Of a DNA stretch of 64,000 nucleotides, positions 40,669-49,517 are shown piece by piece (the first letter of the stretch is position 1; each line of letters begins with the position of its first letter). The notes beneath the pieces were generated by a model. The model was not told where the DNA came from, searched no databases, and was given only the letters and a program-made list of their open reading frames with translations. Source of the DNA: Virgisporangium aliadipatigenens (GTDB taxonomy: Bacteria; Actinomycetota; Actinomycetes; Mycobacteriales; Micromonosporaceae); the NCBI RefSeq assembly GCF_016863615.1, contig NZ_BOPF01000002.1, positions 310,001 through 374,000 on the forward strand, written 5' to 3'. A program made the translations under genes and the position numbers.

Positions 40669-41507
40669 GCGGTCGTCGCATCGTCGCGTCGCCGGGCGCC
40701 TGGCTCGTCTGGGGCGCCGTCGTCTTCTTCTTCGTGAACCTCGCCGGCGTCATCGGTTCGGTCGTGGTGTCGTCGTTCGGGACGCGCTGGTTCGACACGT
40801 GGCTGCCCGAGGGCGGGTGGACCACGAAGTGGTACTCGCAGGCGTGGGACGAGTTCACGCTGCTGCCGGTGCTGACCGTGACGCTGGAGGTGTCGCTGCT
40901 CGTCGTCGGCGTCTCCGTGCTGATCGGGGTGCCCGCGGCGTACGTGCTGGCGCGGCGGTCGTTCCCCGGCAGGCGCCTGCTGTATCTGCTGTTCCTGCTG
41001 CCGATCCTGATGCCGCCCATCACGTACGGGATCCCGCTCGCGACCGTGCTGTACAAGTACGGGTTCGCGGGCAACCTCAGCGGGGTGGTGCTCGCCAATC
41101 TGGTGCCGTCGGTGCCGTTCGTGATCCTGACGATGACGCCGTTCATCGAGCAGATCGACCCGGCGATCGAACGCGCCGCGCGCATGTGCGGGGCCGGCAC
41201 GACCCAGGTGTTCCTGCGGATCCTGGCGCCGCTGCTGGTGCCCGGCATCCTCGCGGCGTCGATCCTGGTGCTGGTGCGCACGGTCGGGATGTTCGAGCTG
41301 ACGTTCCTGACGGCCGGGCCGGACTCGCAGACGCTCGTGGTCGCCCTCTACTACTCAATGTCGGCGGCCGGCATCCGCGCCCAGCAGAGCGTGGACGCCA
41401 TGGCCGTCATGTACACCTCGATGATGTTGGTGCTGCTGGTCGTGGCGCTGCGGTTCGTCAATCCGACGCAGCTCGTCGCGCGCGTGAAGGAGGACGTGTC
41501 CGAATGA
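40665..41507 (+). CDS. ABC transporter permease (second subunit)
   Basis: A 280-residue permease starting at the ATG that overlaps the preceding stop. Hydrophobic segments include [25 protein letters not shown] and [22 protein letters not shown]. The EAA-like loop is [27 protein letters not shown]. The LLPxLMPP motif is usual in PotC/ThiP-like subunits. The stop overlaps the dehydratase gene start (ATGA), so transport and catabolism are expressed as one unit. Confidence 0.92.
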   Translation: MSGRRIVASPGAWLVWGAVVFFFVNLAGVIGSVVVSSFGTRWFDTWLPEGGWTTKWYSQAWDEFTLLPVLTVTLEVSLLVVGVSVLIGVPAAYVLARRSFPGRRLLYLLFLLPILMPPITYGIPLATVLYKYGFAGNLSGVVLANLVPSVPFVILTMTPFIEQIDPAIERAARMCGAGTTQVFLRILAPLLVPGILAASILVLVRTVGMFELTFLTAGPDSQTLVVALYYSMSAAGIRAQQSVDAMAVMYTSMMLVLLVVALRFVNPTQLVARVKEDVSE

Positions 41508-42712
41508 GGATCGTGGACGCGCGGGTCATCGTGACCTGCCCGGGGCGCAACTTCGTCACGCTCAAGATTGTCACCGACGAGGGCGTGACGGGCGTCGGCG
41601 ACGCCACGCTCAACGGCCGCGAACTCGCCGTCGCCGCGTACCTCACCGAACACGTGGTGCCGCTGCTCGTCGGCCGCGACCCGGCCCGCATCGAGGACAC
41701 CTGGCAGTACCTGTACAAGGGCGCCTACTGGCGGCGCGGACCGGTGACGATGAGCGCCATCGCGGCCGTCGACACCGCCCTGTGGGACATCAAGGGGAAG
41801 GTCGCCGGGCTGCCCGTGTACCAGCTGCTCGGCGGCCGCTGTCGGGAGGGCGTGACGGTGTACGGGCACGCCAACGCCGAGACCACCGACGAGGTGCTGG
41901 TGGAGATCGCCCGCTACGTCGACCTGGGCTACAGGGCGGTGCGCGTGCAGACCGGCGTGCCGGGGCTCGCGAAGACGTACGGGGTCAGCGGCGACCGGAT
42001 GTTCTACGAGCCGGCCGACGCGGCGATCCCCACCGAGGCGGCGTGGTCGACCGAGAAGTACCTGACCCACGTGCCGAACGTCTTCGCCAAGGTGCGCGCC
42101 GAGTTCGGCCCCGGGCTGAAGCTGCTGCACGACGTGCACCACCGGCTGACGCCCATCGAGGCGGGGCGGCTCGGCAAGGCGTTGGAGCCGTTCGCGCTGA
42201 CCTGGATGGAGGACCCGGTGCCGGCCGAACTCCAGGAGGGGTTCCGGCTGCTGCGACAGCACACGACGACGCCGATCGCGGTGGGGGAGGTGTTCAACAC
42301 CATCTGGGACTGCCAGCAGTTGATCACCGAACAGCTCATCGACTACATCCGCACCACCGTCGTGCACGCCGGTGGGATCAGCCACCTGCGGCGCATCTAC
42401 GACCTCGCCGCGCTGTACCACGTGCGCAGCGGCTCGCACGGCGCGACCGACCTGTCGCCGGTGTGCATGGCGGCGGCCCTGCACGTCGACCTGTCCATCC
42501 CGAACTTCGGGCTCCAGGAGTACATGCGGCACACGCCGGAGACGGACGAGGTGTTTCCGCACGCGTACACGTTCGACCGGGGGTATCTGGATCCGGGGGA
42601 CGCACCGGGACTCGGCGTGGACATCGACGAGGAACTGGCCGGGCAGTATCCCTACCGCCCGGCCTCCCTGCCGGTGAACCGCCTGGAGGACGGCACCATG
42701 CACTCGTGGTGA
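41504..42712 (+). CDS. D-mannonate dehydratase-family (ManD) enolase-superfamily enzyme
   Basis: This 402-residue enolase-superfamily protein has the ManD signatures: [38 protein letters not shown], metal ligands in [22 protein letters not shown] and [26 protein letters not shown] and [20 protein letters not shown] (catalytic His) follow, then [10 protein letters not shown] (Glu). ManD members dehydrate D-mannonate or D-gluconate to 2-keto-3-deoxygluconate with Mg2+, but many are inefficient or have other substrates. Coupling to an unusual anion-type ABC importer and LacI leaves the true substrate open. Many family members read PAENQ where this has PAELQ. Confidence 0.9.
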   Translation: MRIVDARVIVTCPGRNFVTLKIVTDEGVTGVGDATLNGRELAVAAYLTEHVVPLLVGRDPARIEDTWQYLYKGAYWRRGPVTMSAIAAVDTALWDIKGKVAGLPVYQLLGGRCREGVTVYGHANAETTDEVLVEIARYVDLGYRAVRVQTGVPGLAKTYGVSGDRMFYEPADAAIPTEAAWSTEKYLTHVPNVFAKVRAEFGPGLKLLHDVHHRLTPIEAGRLGKALEPFALTWMEDPVPAELQEGFRLLRQHTTTPIAVGEVFNTIWDCQQLITEQLIDYIRTTVVHAGGISHLRRIYDLAALYHVRSGSHGATDLSPVCMAAALHVDLSIPNFGLQEYMRHTPETDEVFPHAYTFDRGYLDPGDAPGLGVDIDEELAGQYPYRPASLPVNRLEDGTMHSW

Positions 42713-42717
42713 CGTGA

Positions 42718-43839
42718 TCAGCTGACGGTCATCGCGAAGCTGTTGTCGGTGAAGGCCGCGCTGCCGTTGGTGCCGCTGATCTCGAAGCCGAACTGCACCT
42801 CGCCGACCGTCACGTCGGCCCACCAGCCCTGCGTGCGCAGCCAGGTGAGGATCGCCTTGACGTCGACCGTGCCGGAGTTGGTGTTGCTCGTGCGCAGGAA
42901 CGAGTACACCGCGTTGGCGCCGTTGTTGCCGCGGTAGACGTTCCAGGTGTGGCCGCCCAGGCTCAGATTGCGGAACGCGGGGACGGCGCCGTTCTGGTCG
43001 TACGCGTCGGCGATCGGCCCCACGGCGCCGTTCCAGTTCATCCACAGCATGACCTCGTAGGCCCAGTTGTTCGCCCAGATGTCGTACGTGGTGGCGTAGT
43101 TGCCGCTGCCCGGCACCGTCACGTTGAACGAACTGGTCAGCGTGCCGATCGAGCTGACCGTGCGGTTGAGCGAACCGCGCACGGTGTGCGGGTAGGACTT
43201 CACGCCGGAGGTCATCGGGTGGTTGGCGATGACGCCCCAGTTGGTGGGGCTGCGCGCCCAGATGGTCTGGCTGCCGGCGCCGGAACCCCAGATGTTGTTG
43301 TAGAGCGTGTATCCGTTGCTCTGCCAGGTGTCCCACTGGCCCGAGGCGACCCAGACGGCGTCGGACGGGACGCCGGGCGTGCCGGGGTTGGCGGGCGTCG
43401 GGCTCGGGGATGCCGGACCGCCGGTGGCGCTGCCCGTGCACGCCACTCCGTTGAGCGCGAAACCTGTCGGGACCGGGTTGCTGCCGGTCTGCGAGCCGTT
43501 GAAGCCGAACGAGGCGGTGCCGTTGGTGCCTAGTGCGGCGTTGTAGGAGGCGTTGCGTGCGGTCACCTGGGTGCCGGCCTGGGTGACGGTGGCGTTCCAC
43601 GCCTGGGTGACGGTCTGGCCGGCGGCGTAGGACCAGGTGAGGGCCCAGCCGTTGATCGGGCCGCCGAGGTTGGTGACGGTGACGTTGGCGCCGAACCCGC
43701 CCGGCCAGCTGCTGCTGATCGCGTAGTCGACGCGGCAGCCGGTGGCCGCCGATGCCGGGGGAGCGGTGGCGAGGATCGCCCCGGCCGCGGCGAGGAGGGC
43801 CGCTGCGGCCGGGGCAAGGACAGGTGTACGTCTTCGCAT
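42718..43839 (-). CDS. Secreted CBM2-GH12 endoglucanase
   Basis: The 373-residue protein has a signal peptide (cleavage near PPASA-ATG, residue 32). A family 2 carbohydrate-binding module follows (CRVDYAISSSWPGGFGANVTVTN to GVACTG, about 34-135), with the paired cysteines and exposed Trp of cellulose-binding forms. A Pro/Ser/Thr linker precedes a GH12 catalytic domain (about 160-373). Catalytic glutamates lie in WAYEVMLWMNWNG (nucleophile) and VQFGFEISGTNG (acid/base). It should cleave beta-1,4-glucan such as cellulose or xyloglucan outside the cell. It stands alone and converges on the dehydratase gene. An inverted repeat lies upstream. Confidence 0.93.
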   Translation of the reverse strand: MRRRTPVLAPAAAALLAAAGAILATAPPASAATGCRVDYAISSSWPGGFGANVTVTNLGGPINGWALTWSYAAGQTVTQAWNATVTQAGTQVTARNASYNAALGTNGTASFGFNGSQTGSNPVPTGFALNGVACTGSATGGPASPSPTPANPGTPGVPSDAVWVASGQWDTWQSNGYTLYNNIWGSGAGSQTIWARSPTNWGVIANHPMTSGVKSYPHTVRGSLNRTVSSIGTLTSSFNVTVPGSGNYATTYDIWANNWAYEVMLWMNWNGAVGPIADAYDQNGAVPAFRNLSLGGHTWNVYRGNNGANAVYSFLRTSNTNSGTVDVKAILTWLRTQGWWADVTVGEVQFGFEISGTNGSAAFTDNSFAMTVS

Positions 43840-43864
43840 GACTGTCCGACCTTCCACGAGGCAC

Positions 43865-43887
43865 AAGTTTGTTGGGGGTTCAAACTT
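43865..43887. promoter_or_regulatory. AAGTTTG-N9-CAAACTT inverted repeat upstream of the GH12 gene
   Basis: Perfect 7-bp arms separated by 9 bp, 26-48 bp before the glucanase ATG in an AT-rich pocket. The place and symmetry suggest an operator for substrate-dependent control. I do not recognise the exact element. Confidence 0.5.
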
Positions 43888-43935
43888 AAGAGCATCGATG
43901 GGAGGGGTCAACCGGTGCTGAAATGTGCAGGCCCG

Positions 43936-44157
43936 TCAGCCGGCCCGCGACGCGAACGCCCGGCGGTTGGCGCGTTCGAGCAGCTGTTCCGCCCGGGACT
44001 GGGCGCGCAGGGCGGACTGGCACGCCGCGACGGCGCGGCGGCGGAGTTGCTCGGTGGTCGCCCGTCGCTGCTCGGCTCGGCGACGGGCCTGTTCGGCGAG
44101 GGCCTGCAGCTGTAGCGCGCGCCGACGGATCGGGTGTAAGTCGTCCACGAAATTCAT
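43936..44157 (-). CDS. Small Arg/Gln/Ala-rich helical protein
   Basis: A 73-residue protein, MNFVDDLHPIRRRALQLQALA at its start, then a continuous run of Arg, Ala, Gln and Glu (EQARRRAEQRRATTEQLRRRA). It predicts as one or two long amphipathic helices and could coil with itself or bind nucleic acid. No membrane segment. It is divergent from the AraC gene with a 114-bp shared gap, which fits a real, regulated gene. High-GC DNA often gives such frames by chance, so confidence is moderate. Family unknown. Confidence 0.5.
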   Translation of the reverse strand: MNFVDDLHPIRRRALQLQALAEQARRRAEQRRATTEQLRRRAVAACQSALRAQSRAEQLLERANRRAFASRAG

Positions 44158-44271
44158 GCCGCCGGTTGACAACCGTTGTGTCAAATCGCCCCCGCGGTAC
44201 GCTTCGCTGAGCGACTGAGAGCGACGCAATGTACACAGCTTGCATCGGCGAACGGGCACTCGGAGGGGCGG

Positions 44272-45231
44272 ATGTCGGCGCAGCAGCCGGTCGAGCGGGC
44301 CGCCGTGGCGTCCCGGGATCTCGGTGAGGTGCACGAGCTGATCCGCCGTCGCTACGTCGAGAACCTGCCGCGCATCGTCGGTCCCACCGACGGTTTCGCG
44401 TTCCGCTCCGAGGCGGCCAGCGCCGGCGGCCTGTCCATCGACCGCATCGCCTGGTGGGCGGACATGTCGATCGCCACCGACCCGTTCGAGACGACCGTGG
44501 TGGCCACCGTGCTCGACGGGACGTTCCACATGAGAGGCGGCCGCCTGGAGGGCCGCGGGGTGCGGGGCGACTCGCTGCTCTACCCGTCGCGCGCCGCCCT
44601 CCAGGTGCTGATGGAACGGGTCACCTGCCAGGTCGTCCAGCTTCCCGCGGCCGCGATCGACCGGGTCGCCGCCCGGGCCGGCGTCGACCCGGTGGACCTG
44701 CGCTTCGACGGCATGGCCCCGGTCTCGCCGGCCGCCGGGCGGCAGTGGCTGGCCACGATCGCCTACCTCAGCCGGCTGCTCGCCGGCGCCGGTCCGGCCG
44801 GCATCCACCCGTTCATGCTGAGCGCCGCGATCGACGCGGCGGCCACCGCGGCGCTGACCGTCTTCCCGAACACCACGATGACCGTCGACGCCCCCGGGCC
44901 GGGACGGGTCGCGCCGGCCGCCGTCCGCCGCGCCGTCGCCCACATCGAGGCGCACGCGGGCGAGCCGATCACCGTCGAGGACGTCGCCGCCGCGGCCGGT
45001 CTCGGCGTGCGGGCGCTGCAGGCGGCGTTCCGCAAGCATCTCGACACCACGCCGGTCGCGTACCTGGCCCGGGTCCGCCTCGAACGCGCCCATCACGAGC
45101 TGCGCGCGGCCGGGCCCGGCGTCACCGTCGCCGAGGTCGCCCACCGGTGGGGGTTCGGCGATCTCGGGCGGTTCGCCGCCCGCTACCGCGCGGCGTTCGG
45201 GCGGCTCCCGAGCCACACGCTGCGCACCTAG
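44272..45231 (+). CDS. AraC-family transcriptional regulator
   Basis: A 319-residue regulator with a C-terminal double helix-turn-helix: RRAVAHIEAHAGEPITVEDVAAAAGLGVRALQAAFRKHLDTTPVAYLARVRLERAHHEL, then VTVAEVAHRWGFGDLGRFAARYRAAFGRLPSHTLR (about residues 220-317). The N-terminal half resembles the AraC_binding_2 type (FRSEAASAGGLSIDRIAW, FHMRGGRLEGRGVRGD). An AAACGGGCACTCGGAGGGG-like leader with GGAGG supports the ATG at 44272. Its targets are unknown; the divergent small helical-protein gene is the nearest candidate. Confidence 0.9.
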   Translation: MSAQQPVERAAVASRDLGEVHELIRRRYVENLPRIVGPTDGFAFRSEAASAGGLSIDRIAWWADMSIATDPFETTVVATVLDGTFHMRGGRLEGRGVRGDSLLYPSRAALQVLMERVTCQVVQLPAAAIDRVAARAGVDPVDLRFDGMAPVSPAAGRQWLATIAYLSRLLAGAGPAGIHPFMLSAAIDAAATAALTVFPNTTMTVDAPGPGRVAPAAVRRAVAHIEAHAGEPITVEDVAAAAGLGVRALQAAFRKHLDTTPVAYLARVRLERAHHELRAAGPGVTVAEVAHRWGFGDLGRFAARYRAAFGRLPSHTLRT

Positions 45232-45255
45232 CGCCTGCCATTTGCCGTCGAACGC

Positions 45256-45870
45256 CTACTGCTCCAGCGACGCCTCGGCGGCCGAGACCGGCGGGCCGAC
45301 CCGCAGCGCGTAGCCGATCACCCCGGCCGCCAGGAACGCCCCGGCCGTGATCGCACCGATCCGGTTCTCCGGCGGCTGGATCATCCACAGCGCCACCTGC
45401 CGCCACCCCGGCCCGCCCGGCACCTGCAGCAGGCACTGCACCGCCGCCCACGCCAACGGCACCTGCCACGCGTGTCGCGCACCGGCGAGCGCGGTGCCGA
45501 GCCCGATCAGCCCGATCAGCCCGGCCGCGTTGCGCACCAACGCCTTCTCCGGGCCGAAGTCGGTGCCGACCAGCCGCGCGGCGATCAGCAGGCCGGCCAC
45601 CAGCACCCCGCACGCCACGAGGTGCAGCACGCGCCGGGGCGGCCAGGGCAGCGCGGCGGTCTTCTCCAGCGCGGCGTCGTTGCCGGCGAGCGTCGGCGCG
45701 AACGGCACCGCGGCCAGGGCGGCGGTGAGCACCGTGAGACCGGTGTTCACCTGCGCGTCCTTGGTCATGCCGGCCCAGGCGGCCGCGACGGCGGCGATGG
45801 CGCCGGCCGAGGCGGCCACGGCCGCGGGGACCCGCCGCGAGCGCAGGTACAGCGGCACGAACCGGCTCAC
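45256..45870 (-). CDS. Membrane protein, last gene of ECF/ABC operon
   Basis: This 204-residue protein has about six hydrophobic segments (AAVAASAGAIAAVAAAWAG, GLTVLTAALAAVPFAPTLAG, LHLVACGVLVAGLLIAARLV, AAGLIGLIGLGTALAG and others). It is typical of a small ABC-exporter-associated membrane subunit. The GTG start overlaps the stop of the larger membrane protein (GTGA). It carries ENDAALEKTAALPWPPRRVLHLV-like polar loops, seen in actinobacterial proteins that follow ABC ATPases. Function is inferred from operon position. Confidence 0.75.
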   Translation of the reverse strand: MSRFVPLYLRSRRVPAAVAASAGAIAAVAAAWAGMTKDAQVNTGLTVLTAALAAVPFAPTLAGNDAALEKTAALPWPPRRVLHLVACGVLVAGLLIAARLVGTDFGPEKALVRNAAGLIGLIGLGTALAGARHAWQVPLAWAAVQCLLQVPGGPGWRQVALWMIQPPENRIGAITAGAFLAAGVIGYALRVGPPVSAAEASLEQ

Positions 45871-47216
45871 CGGCCCTCGCCCTCGCCGGTGAGGATCGGC
45901 ATCAGTTCCTGCTCGCAGCGCGCGGCGGCGTCCCGCAGGGCGGTCACCCGACGCAACTGCTCCTGCTCCGGCAGCGCGCGCAGCGCGGCCAGGGCGTCGC
46001 GGATCTCCTGCTCATGATGGTCCGTGACGAGGTACCCGAACGGCGGGAAGTACATCCGGACCATGTCGGTACCCAGGAGCCAGGCGCCGGAGACGCTCAT
46101 CGCGATGTCGTCGGGCGCGCCGCACCCGGACCAGTACGTGCCGCCGCCCATGACGATGCTGTCGGTCACGTCCGGGTCCTTACCCGTGTCAGGATCGATT
46201 TCCAGGGTGAACTGCACCGTGCCCGGCTCCGGCTTCACCAGCTGCCACTGCTCGCTGTCGTTGCGGCCGAGATGCGGCAGCCGCACCTCCACCGCGCGGG
46301 TGGGGGCGTTCGGGAGCTTGGCGAGTGCGGCCAGCGCGCGGCGGGCCTGCGGAGCGACGTCCTTCAGCATGTGCGCGTGCACGGCGGTCAGGCACACCTG
46401 CGGGGTCCCGTCGGCGCACACCAGCGCCTGCGCCGCGCGGTCGATCTGCCACTGTCCCGCCGAGCCGGGTGCGCTGATGAACATCAGCCCGGCCAGGCCG
46501 GCGGCCAGCGCCCCGAACGCTCCCGTGCGCGACGCCCACGAGGTGCCCACGGCGAACAGCAGCCCGGCCGCGATGAAACCGGCCGCCAGTGCCGTTCGCG
46601 CGAGGAGGGCCGTGGTGGAGACGGTCTCCCAGGCGGCGTCCGGCGGATTGTTGATCATCAGGTCGAGATGGTGCAGCGGGCTCTTGGCCGGCATGCTCTG
46701 CACCGCGAACTGCACCACGAGCGTGGCGGCCGCGAGCGCCGGCGGCAGCAGCGGCGACCCCCACCGGCGGCCGACGGCGATGCCCAGCCACCCGGCGCCC
46801 ACCAGCACCAGGGCGTCGACCAGCGGCGCCACGAACCCCCGCGCACCCAGGTAACCGTCGACCACCCCGGCGGTGAGCACCGCACCGAGCGCGCCGACGA
46901 GCAGGTGGGTGGCGGCGACGCCGATGCCGAGCGCGGCCATCGCCGGCAACGACCGCTGCCAACGGGGCCGGCCGGTGCTGTCCATCAGCTCCCGCGCCCG
47001 GGTGCGCCGGTCCCGCCTGCCGAGCACCACCCCGCCGGCCAGCGCCAGCGGCATGAGGACGAACATGTACGTGCTCTGCGAGTAGCCGAAGCGCAGCCAC
47101 TGCCCCCACCAGAACTGATACATCGCGCCGACGCCGAGCGCGGTGATCAGGAACAGCAGCAGGGCCAGACCCTTGGCGTTCGAGCGGAGCAGCTCGATGC
47201 GCAGCGGGCGGGTCAT
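45867..47216 (-). CDS. ABC exporter membrane protein with extracytoplasmic domain
   Basis: A 449-residue protein. Residues about 15-270 hold some six hydrophobic segments (GLALLLFLITALGVGAMYQFWWG, YMFVLMPLALAGGVVLG, LVDALVLVGAGWLGIAVG, AAGFIAAGLLFAVGTSWAS). The C-terminal third is soluble, with cysteines (LVCADGTPQVCLTAVHAHML, SGCGAPDD) consistent with an extracytoplasmic fold. It directly follows, with ATGA overlap, an ABC ATPase that lacks its own membrane domain, so it is the likely permease partner. Cargo unknown. Confidence 0.78.
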   Translation of the reverse strand: MTRPLRIELLRSNAKGLALLLFLITALGVGAMYQFWWGQWLRFGYSQSTYMFVLMPLALAGGVVLGRRDRRTRARELMDSTGRPRWQRSLPAMAALGIGVAATHLLVGALGAVLTAGVVDGYLGARGFVAPLVDALVLVGAGWLGIAVGRRWGSPLLPPALAAATLVVQFAVQSMPAKSPLHHLDLMINNPPDAAWETVSTTALLARTALAAGFIAAGLLFAVGTSWASRTGAFGALAAGLAGLMFISAPGSAGQWQIDRAAQALVCADGTPQVCLTAVHAHMLKDVAPQARRALAALAKLPNAPTRAVEVRLPHLGRNDSEQWQLVKPEPGTVQFTLEIDPDTGKDPDVTDSIVMGGGTYWSGCGAPDDIAMSVSGAWLLGTDMVRMYFPPFGYLVTDHHEQEIRDALAALRALPEQEQLRRVTALRDAAARCEQELMPILTGEGEGR

Positions 47217-48013
47217 CGGGCACCGCCCCGGTGCTGCGCGAGCAGGTACGAGTAGCCGCGCTCGGCCGGGCTGTCGCCGACGCCGCCGTTCTCGCCGAGG
47301 CGCACGAGGTCGGCGGGAACGCCCTGGTGCACCAGTTTCCCGAGATCCATCAGAACGACGTCGGAGCACGCCGCCACGACGTCCTCCACCAGGTGCGTGG
47401 AGACCAGCACGCAGGCCTCGGTGCCCAGTTCGCGGATCAGCTCGCGGAACTCCACGCGCTGTTCCGGGTCGAGGCCGACGGTCGGCTCGTCGAGCAGCAG
47501 CAGGTCCGGCTCGTTGACGATCGCCTGCGCGATGCCGGCCCGGCGCAGCATGCCGCCGGAGAGCGACTTGAGTCGCTTGTCGGCCCGGTCGGCGAGGCGC
47601 ACCCGTTCGATGGCGCGCTGCGCCGCCGCCGGAACGGCCGACGCCGGCATCTCGCGCAGCCACGCCATGTACTCGACGTAGTCCCGCACCGTGAAGCGCG
47701 GGTAGTACCCGAACTGCTGCGGCAGGTAGCCGAGCCGGCCGCGGGTCCGGCGCAGTTCCCGCGTGCGGGCGGCGTCGGTGCCGAGCAGGCGCAGCGTGCC
47801 TCCGTTCGGCCGGACGACCGTGGCGAGGGCGCGCATGAGCGTGCTCTTGCCGGCGCCGTTCGGGCCGAGGAGGCCGTGCACACCGGTGCCGAGCGCCAGG
47901 TCGAGCCCGTCGACGGCGAGATGCCGCCCGGCCTTGACCTTCAGCGCCGTTGCCTCGATCGCCCAGGCGTGCCGCGTCGGTGCGATCTCCTGTGCGCCTA
48001 TCGCGCGAACCAT
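47213..48013 (-). CDS. ABC transporter ATP-binding protein
   Basis: A 266-residue exporter-type ATPase with Walker A LLGPNGAGKSTLMRAL, Q-loop region LGYLPQQFGYYPRFTVRDYVEYM, signature LSGGMLRRAGIAQA, Walker B LLLLDEPTVGLDPEQR and switch STHLVED. It is the drug/lantibiotic-export type (YLPQxFGxYP). ATG 48013 is preceded by AGGAG at good spacing; an ATG 15 bp upstream lacks one. It lies just after the anti-sigma gene and overlaps the membrane gene start. It probably serves export or immunity under control of the linked ECF sigma factor. Confidence 0.93.
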   Translation of the reverse strand: MVRAIGAQEIAPTRHAWAIEATALKVKAGRHLAVDGLDLALGTGVHGLLGPNGAGKSTLMRALATVVRPNGGTLRLLGTDAARTRELRRTRGRLGYLPQQFGYYPRFTVRDYVEYMAWLREMPASAVPAAAQRAIERVRLADRADKRLKSLSGGMLRRAGIAQAIVNEPDLLLLDEPTVGLDPEQRVEFRELIRELGTEACVLVSTHLVEDVVAACSDVVLMDLGKLVHQGVPADLVRLGENGGVGDSPAERGYSYLLAQHRGGAR

Positions 48014-48033
48014 CTGTGTTCTCCTCATGGATA

Positions 48034-48843
48034 TCAGCGCCAGTGGGCGGGGCCGCGCAGGTCGTCCGCGCGCAGCACCGCCGTCACGGCGAGGATCAGG
48101 GCGGCCGCGGCCCAGCCGGGCATGGTCTCGAACCGGAGCAGGCTGTCGACGACGGTCGGTTCGTCGCGGAACCACGTCGCCGCGAGCACCGTCAGCAGCC
48201 AGCCCCCGCTCAGGAGCCCCGCCGCCGTCGGGACGCCCACCCGGCCGCCGAGCAGCAGCGTCGCGCCGGTGAACGTCAGGCAGGGCAGCAGCCACAGCGC
48301 GGGATTGCGGCCGAGGCCGACCCCGGCGGCGGCCAGCAGCGGGAACACCATCGCGAGGACGGTGAGGCTGCGGCGCAGCAGCAGTTCCACACCCGCCCGG
48401 GAGGTACCGGCGATCAGCTCCCAGTTCGGGTTGGCCCGCCGGGACCAGGCGACCGCGAGGCCGGCGAGCGGCGCCACCGGGGCGATCAGCAGCACGGTCG
48501 AGGGCCGGTCCGGGAAGTTCCGGTCGAGCAGGAACGCCGCGAGGATGGCGACGGAGGTCGTCACGATCCAGGCGAGCAGCGACCAGTCGGTCCAGCGCAG
48601 GAACCACCGCCGGAACCGGCGCCGGGCCACCGGCCGCGGCCCGGTCCGCGCCTCCTGGAGGATCGCCGTTCTGGCCTCGCCGAGCAGGTCCGCGAGCGGC
48701 GGCGGGGCCAGGTCGGCGAGCCGCCCCCGGCAGTGCGCGCACCCGTCGAGGTGCGCCTCCAGGGTCCAGATCGCGGCGTCGTCCAGCGCCGGCTCACCGC
48801 CCGCGTATGCGGCCAGCGCCGCCGGTGGAACGTGGGCGGTCAT
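48034..48843 (-). CDS. Zinc-finger (zf-HC2) membrane protein, putative anti-sigma factor
   Basis: A 269-residue protein. The cytoplasmic N-terminus has a zf-HC2-type motif HLDGCAHCRGRL (H-x3-C-x2-C, about residues 32-43). Six or so membrane segments follow (LLAWIVTTSVAILAAFLL, VLLIAPVAPLAGLAVAWS, LTVLAMVFPLLAAAGVGLG and others). Anti-sigma factors of ECF sigma factors have this combination. Its ATG overlaps the sigma gene stop (ATGA), a classic sigma/anti-sigma coupling. It would hold the sigma factor at the membrane until a signal arrives. The large membrane part is unusual for a plain anti-sigma factor. Confidence 0.85.
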   Translation of the reverse strand: MTAHVPPAALAAYAGGEPALDDAAIWTLEAHLDGCAHCRGRLADLAPPPLADLLGEARTAILQEARTGPRPVARRRFRRWFLRWTDWSLLAWIVTTSVAILAAFLLDRNFPDRPSTVLLIAPVAPLAGLAVAWSRRANPNWELIAGTSRAGVELLLRRSLTVLAMVFPLLAAAGVGLGRNPALWLLPCLTFTGATLLLGGRVGVPTAAGLLSGGWLLTVLAATWFRDEPTVVDSLLRFETMPGWAAAALILAVTAVLRADDLRGPAHWR

Positions 48844-49421
48844 GCCAGCGCCTCCCGTAGTGCGTTGCGTGCGCGCCGTGCGCGGCTCTTGACCGTTCCC
48901 TCGGGCACGCCCAGCAGGACCGAGGTCTCCCGGACGGTGAACCCGTCGAGCACCATCGCGGCGAGCACCTCCCGCAGCTCCGGTGCGAGGTCGTTGAGCG
49001 CGGTCGCCAGCTCGAGGCCGATCGACCCGAGGGCCTCGTCCTCGGCGGCCGGCACGCTGCGCACCGGCAGGTGCTCGGCCGGAACCTCCTGGGTGCGGGC
49101 GCGCTTGCGCAGCGCGTCCACGAGGCGCCGCGCGGCGATGGTCCAGATCCAGCCGGCCGCGCTGCCGCCCGGCGCGTCGGTGCCCCCGGAGCGCCGGATC
49201 CCCGCGAACGACCCGGCCGCCCGCCACACGGTGACGTACGTGTCCTGCAGGACCTCCGCGACGATGCCGTCGTCGCGACACCGGCGGCGCAGCCGCATGG
49301 CGAGCCACGGCGACGTTCGGCGGTACAGCTCGTCGAACGCGTCGAGGTCGGCCCGCGCCACGCGGCGCAGCAGGCGTTCCTCGTCGTCGCTACTTCTTCC
49401 CACGCCCAGATGGTCGACCAC
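48840..49421 (-). CDS. ECF RNA polymerase sigma factor
   Basis: A 193-residue sigma-70 family factor. Region 2 spans about residues 20-95 (ADLDAFDELYRRTSPWLAMRL, VAEVLQDTYVTVWRAAGSF) and WIWTIAARRLVDALRKRAR ends it. Region 4 is LAPELREVLAAMVLDGFTVRETSVLLGVPEGTVKSRARRARNAL (about 140-185). Region 3 is absent, as in all ECF factors. GTG start. It heads an operon with the coupled anti-sigma gene and an ABC exporter, suggesting control of an envelope-stress or drug-export response. The signal is unknown. Confidence 0.93.
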   Translation of the reverse strand: MVDHLGVGRSSDDEERLLRRVARADLDAFDELYRRTSPWLAMRLRRRCRDDGIVAEVLQDTYVTVWRAAGSFAGIRRSGGTDAPGGSAAGWIWTIAARRLVDALRKRARTQEVPAEHLPVRSVPAAEDEALGSIGLELATALNDLAPELREVLAAMVLDGFTVRETSVLLGVPEGTVKSRARRARNALREALA

Positions 49422-49467
49422 GACCGCCCGGATGGATCACGTGTGCGAGTGATCCAGGTCACATGCG

Positions 49468-49508
49468 GCCGGCTCCCGCCTCCGCCGCGCACGGAGCCGG
49501 GAGCCGGC
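49468..49508. terminator. Terminator after the 133-residue unknown gene
   Basis: GCCGGCTCCCG (49468-49478) and CGGGAGCCGGC (49498-49508) form a perfect 11-bp stem with a 19-base loop. It lies 10 bp beyond the stop codon of the minus-strand unknown gene and upstream of the ECF operon start, insulating the two. Confidence 0.7.
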
Positions 49509-49517
49509 GGTGATCGC

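Noticed and set aside
41504-42712. Firm naming of the enolase-superfamily gene as manD
   Set aside because: The family includes enzymes with low or different activity and the linked transporter is atypical, so the symbol was left empty.
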